From Nodularia sp. LEGE 06071 (lineage in GTDB: Bacteria; Cyanobacteriota; Cyanobacteriia; Cyanobacteriales; Nostocaceae), in contig NZ_JADEWH010000012.1 of NCBI RefSeq assembly GCF_015207755.1, positions 62,001 through 126,000 on the forward strand: 64,000 bases of DNA, read 5' to 3'. This document shows, piece by piece, positions 61,687-64,000 of this stretch. Numbering within the stretch: position 1 is the first letter of the stretch; each line of letters starts with the position of its first letter. The notes below the pieces were generated by a model that worked only from the letters and a program-made list of their open reading frames with translations, was not told the origin of the DNA and did not search any database. The position numbers were made by a program, and so were the translations under genes.

Positions 61687-64000
61687 TTATTTAGCTTGAT
61701 TATTAGGGTCATTTGCTGCTAAAAAAGCTTTAATTTCTTGTAGAAAGCCTTCTAATTCTACCATAATTTCAGTTGCACCGATGCACTCTTGTTTATGACT
61801 CATTTGTTCTAGCTTTTCTACAGCTTGCTGCATAGATATAGCTCCTACATTGGCGCTTGCACCTTTGAGATGATGTGCTTCTCGCGCTAGTTGCTGAAAA
61901 TTATTGGCAGCGATGGCAGCTTTGGTTGCTTCTAAATGTAACTGGCTATCTTCAACTAATATTTGTAATAATTCCAATTCAAATTCGGTGTTATTTTCCG
62001 AAAGCTGATGTAAATGTTCCCAATCAATTGCTAGTTCAAAATCAACATTTGTATTCAAAATTACTTGGCTCCAATGCTCTAGTATGGCTCCTAATTTGTC
62101 TTTTTTTACTGGTTTACTCAAATAATCATCCATGCCAGCATCTAGACAGTTTTGTTGGTCTTCTTTCATGGCATTAGCTGTCATGGCAATGATCACGGGT
62201 TGCGGATGAAGACGACGACGAATTTCTCTAGTAGTTTCTAAACCATCTAAAATTGGCATTTGGCAATCCATGAGAATTAAGTCATAGGCAATTGTTTCTA
62301 ATAGCTGTAAAACTTCTTGACCATTGTCTGCAACATCAGCTGCATAACCTAAATTTTGCAGTTGCTTCAGGGCAACTTTTTGATTGACTAAATTATCTTC
62401 GGCTACCAAAATTTTCAATTTGGATTTAGTCAAGCCAGTTTTAGGAATAATTGGTTGCTCAATTTTGGGAGATGTTGGTCGGCTTTCCAAGATATTAATG
62501 ATTGTATCGAATAGCCGAGATGGTTTTACAGGTTTGACTAAATAACTAGCAAATCCTATATTTAAGGCTTTTTGAACTTCATCTCTTTGATTAGTAGAGG
62601 TCAACATAATGATGGGAATATCCGCAATTAAAGGATTTGCTTTGATTTGTGTTCCCAAAGTTAAACCATCTACTTCCGGCATTTGCATATCAATCAAAGC
62701 CACATCATAAAGCATTCCTTTTTCAGCAGCAGTTTGTAAAGCATTCAGGGCTTGGGCTGCACTGTCCGCCGCATCTACTTGCATTCCCCAACGGGTAGCT
62801 TGATGATAGATAATTTTCCGGTTGGTAGCATTATCATCTACTACTAACAAGCGCCGATGGGTGAGAATTTCCCAGTCCTGTACAGGGGAAACAGGCTGAG
62901 ACTGCTGATTAAAAGCTAGTTCAAACCAAAATTGAGATCCTTTTCCTAGCTGACTGTTTACCCCAATTTTTCCCCCCATCAAACTAACTAACTGGTGACA
63001 AATAGCTAGTCCTAAACCTGTACCACCATACTTGCGAGTAATGGAAGCATCCACTTGGGTGAATGGCTGAAATAGTTTGCTTTGGTCTTCAGAGGAAATA
63101 CCGTTACCTGTATCTGTGATGGAAAAATTGATGCAGGCTGTATTTGGGGTTTGATTTCGCAGTTCGGCTCGGACGACAATTTCTCCTCTGCTGGTGAATT
63201 TGATGGCGTTACCAACCAGATTCATCAAAATTTGGCGCAGCCGACTAGCATCACCTTGGAGATAAACCGGAACGTTGCGATGAATCAAGCCGGCAATTTC
63301 TAATCCCTGCTTATGGGCTTGGGGTGCTAATAATTCTAAAACTTCTTCTACACAACTAGATAAGTCAAAATCTAAAGTTTCCAGAATCATTTCTCCGGCT
63401 TCTAGTTTTGACAAATCCAAAATCTCATTAATTAAGCATAAAAGCGCATCGCCACTAATGCGAATTGTCTCGGCAAAATCACGCTGTTCTGGATTCAAAT
63501 CAGTTTCTAATAATAAGCCAGTCATTCCCAAAACCGCATTCATGGGTGTGCGAATTTCATGACTCATATTGGCTAAGAAAGCACTTTTGGCTTGAGAAGC
63601 TAATTCTGCTTGTTCGCGGGCAATTTCTAGTTCTTGTCGTTGGCGTGTTTCTAGTTCCAGTAAATTGGCTTGAGCTAAAGCAATCCCGATTTGATCAGCA
63701 AGCGATCGCAAAAGTTCAATTTCCCAATTATTCCATTGCCGGGGATGATTGCACTGATGGGTAATTAGCAATCCCCAAAGTTTATGTTGCCGGAAAATAG
63801 GAATCACCAGATTAGCTTTGACCTGAAATTGTTCCAGTAATTGTTTATGGCAAGGCTCGATGTCAGATTGTGCTAGATCATGAATAACGCCTATTTTACC
63901 TTGATAGTATTTCTGGAGATAATTATCTGTGAAACAAGGTTCCATAATGTTTTGACCCATAACCACAGGTAATTCAGGAATTGCAGCTTCTTTTAGTACT
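61687..64000 (-). CDS. Hybrid sensor histidine kinase, GAF-HK-REC-REC-Hpt, cut by window edge
   Basis: The frame stays open to the window end, so the N-terminus is missing; at least 771 aa are present. Order: C-terminal part of a GAF domain ([19 protein letters not shown]); a coiled coil; HisKA with His in [16 protein letters not shown]; HATPase ([25 protein letters not shown]); receiver 1 ([13 protein letters not shown], Asp in [12 protein letters not shown]); receiver 2 ([13 protein letters not shown], Asp in [12 protein letters not shown]); and a C-terminal Hpt with His in [16 protein letters not shown] complete phosphorelay in one chain. The GAF pattern resembles phytochrome-type chromophore or ligand domains, which cannot be confirmed here. 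It could feed the REC-PP2C protein nearby (inference). Confidence 0.92.
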   Translation of the reverse strand, partial: VLKEAAIPELPVVMGQNIMEPCFTDNYLQKYYQGKIGVIHDLAQSDIEPCHKQLLEQFQVKANLVIPIFRQHKLWGLLITHQCNHPRQWNNWEIELLRSLADQIGIALAQANLLELETRQRQELEIAREQAELASQAKSAFLANMSHEIRTPMNAVLGMTGLLLETDLNPEQRDFAETIRISGDALLCLINEILDLSKLEAGEMILETLDFDLSSCVEEVLELLAPQAHKQGLEIAGLIHRNVPVYLQGDASRLRQILMNLVGNAIKFTSRGEIVVRAELRNQTPNTACINFSITDTGNGISSEDQSKLFQPFTQVDASITRKYGGTGLGLAICHQLVSLMGGKIGVNSQLGKGSQFWFELAFNQQSQPVSPVQDWEILTHRRLLVVDDNATNRKIIYHQATRWGMQVDAADSAAQALNALQTAAEKGMLYDVALIDMQMPEVDGLTLGTQIKANPLIADIPIIMLTSTNQRDEVQKALNIGFASYLVKPVKPSRLFDTIINILESRPTSPKIEQPIIPKTGLTKSKLKILVAEDNLVNQKVALKQLQNLGYAADVADNGQEVLQLLETIAYDLILMDCQMPILDGLETTREIRRRLHPQPVIIAMTANAMKEDQQNCLDAGMDDYLSKPVKKDKLGAILEHWSQVILNTNVDFELAIDWEHLHQLSENNTEFELELLQILVEDSQLHLEATKAAIAANNFQQLAREAHHLKGASANVGAISMQQAVEKLEQMSHKQECIGATEIMVELEGFLQEIKAFLAANDPNNQAK

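Overview
The window is a chromosomal segment of a filamentous, probably heterocyst-forming (Nostocales) cyanobacterium. This rests on dense HIP1 octamers (GCGATCGC, e.g. 160-167 and 904-911), heptameric tandem repeats (runs of TTACGAA or TGACTAA), cyanobacteria-only families (DUF3038, DUF4335, fused TrpE/G) and a complete locus for scytonemin, the sheath sunscreen pigment. Nostoc, Nodularia or Anabaena would fit; I cannot name the species. No tRNA, rRNA, CRISPR array or intact insertion sequence was recognised.

Layout. (1) 1-11 kb, ordinary flank: a cut-off small gene with a duplicated 5' end, an oligopeptide-type ABC permease, apt, DUF3038 and DUF4335 genes, an FHA-domain class A penicillin-binding protein, a small secreted protein, lspA, bioY, a repeat-rich 1.1 kb gap with a decayed gene, and a Gly/Met-rich tandem-repeat protein. 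(2) 11.2-38.8 kb, all on the minus strand: the scytonemin cluster. In the direction of transcription it reads scyA, B, C, D, E, F; eboA, B, C; a glycosyltransferase; tyrA; dsbA; eboD, E, F; trpE/G, trpC, trpA, trpB, trpD; DAHP synthase. (3) 38.8-43.0 kb: a 1.3 kb divergent regulatory region followed by a PAS histidine kinase and a REC-AraC response regulator, placed to control the cluster. (4) 43.0-48.5 kb: phosphate uptake operon pstS-C-A-B-B behind a candidate Pho box, with a relic of another PstS-like gene just upstream. (5) 48.5-51.0 kb: a polar amino-acid ABC importer whose ATPase gene is divergent. (6) 51.0-59.1 kb: a putative exopolysaccharide locus, with two DUF3131 proteins (three domains in total), an outer-membrane-like protein and a cellulose-synthase-like GT2. 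(7) 59.3-64.0 kb: a partner-switching module (STAS, REC-PP2C phosphatase, HATPase anti-sigma-like kinase) and a hybrid histidine kinase that runs off the window.

How the genes work together. In region 2 the DAHP synthase, Trp and TyrA enzymes feed tryptophan and p-hydroxyphenylpyruvate. ScyB makes indole-3-pyruvate, ScyA couples the two keto acids, and ScyC cyclises the product. The Ebo proteins are known to be needed for moving the monomer to the periplasm, where the exported ScyD/E/F proteins (all with PEP-CTERM tails here) and DsbA are expected to act. The trp/aro genes are probably pathway-dedicated paralogues.

The least described unit is region 6 plus 7: a synthase without PilZ, periplasmic DUF3131 proteins and a barrel-like protein resemble a non-canonical cellulose-type secretion system, with a phospho-switch module next to it. 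Short dispersed repeats are abundant. One forms an in-frame insertion in trpD and others supply the last codons and stops of several cluster genes.
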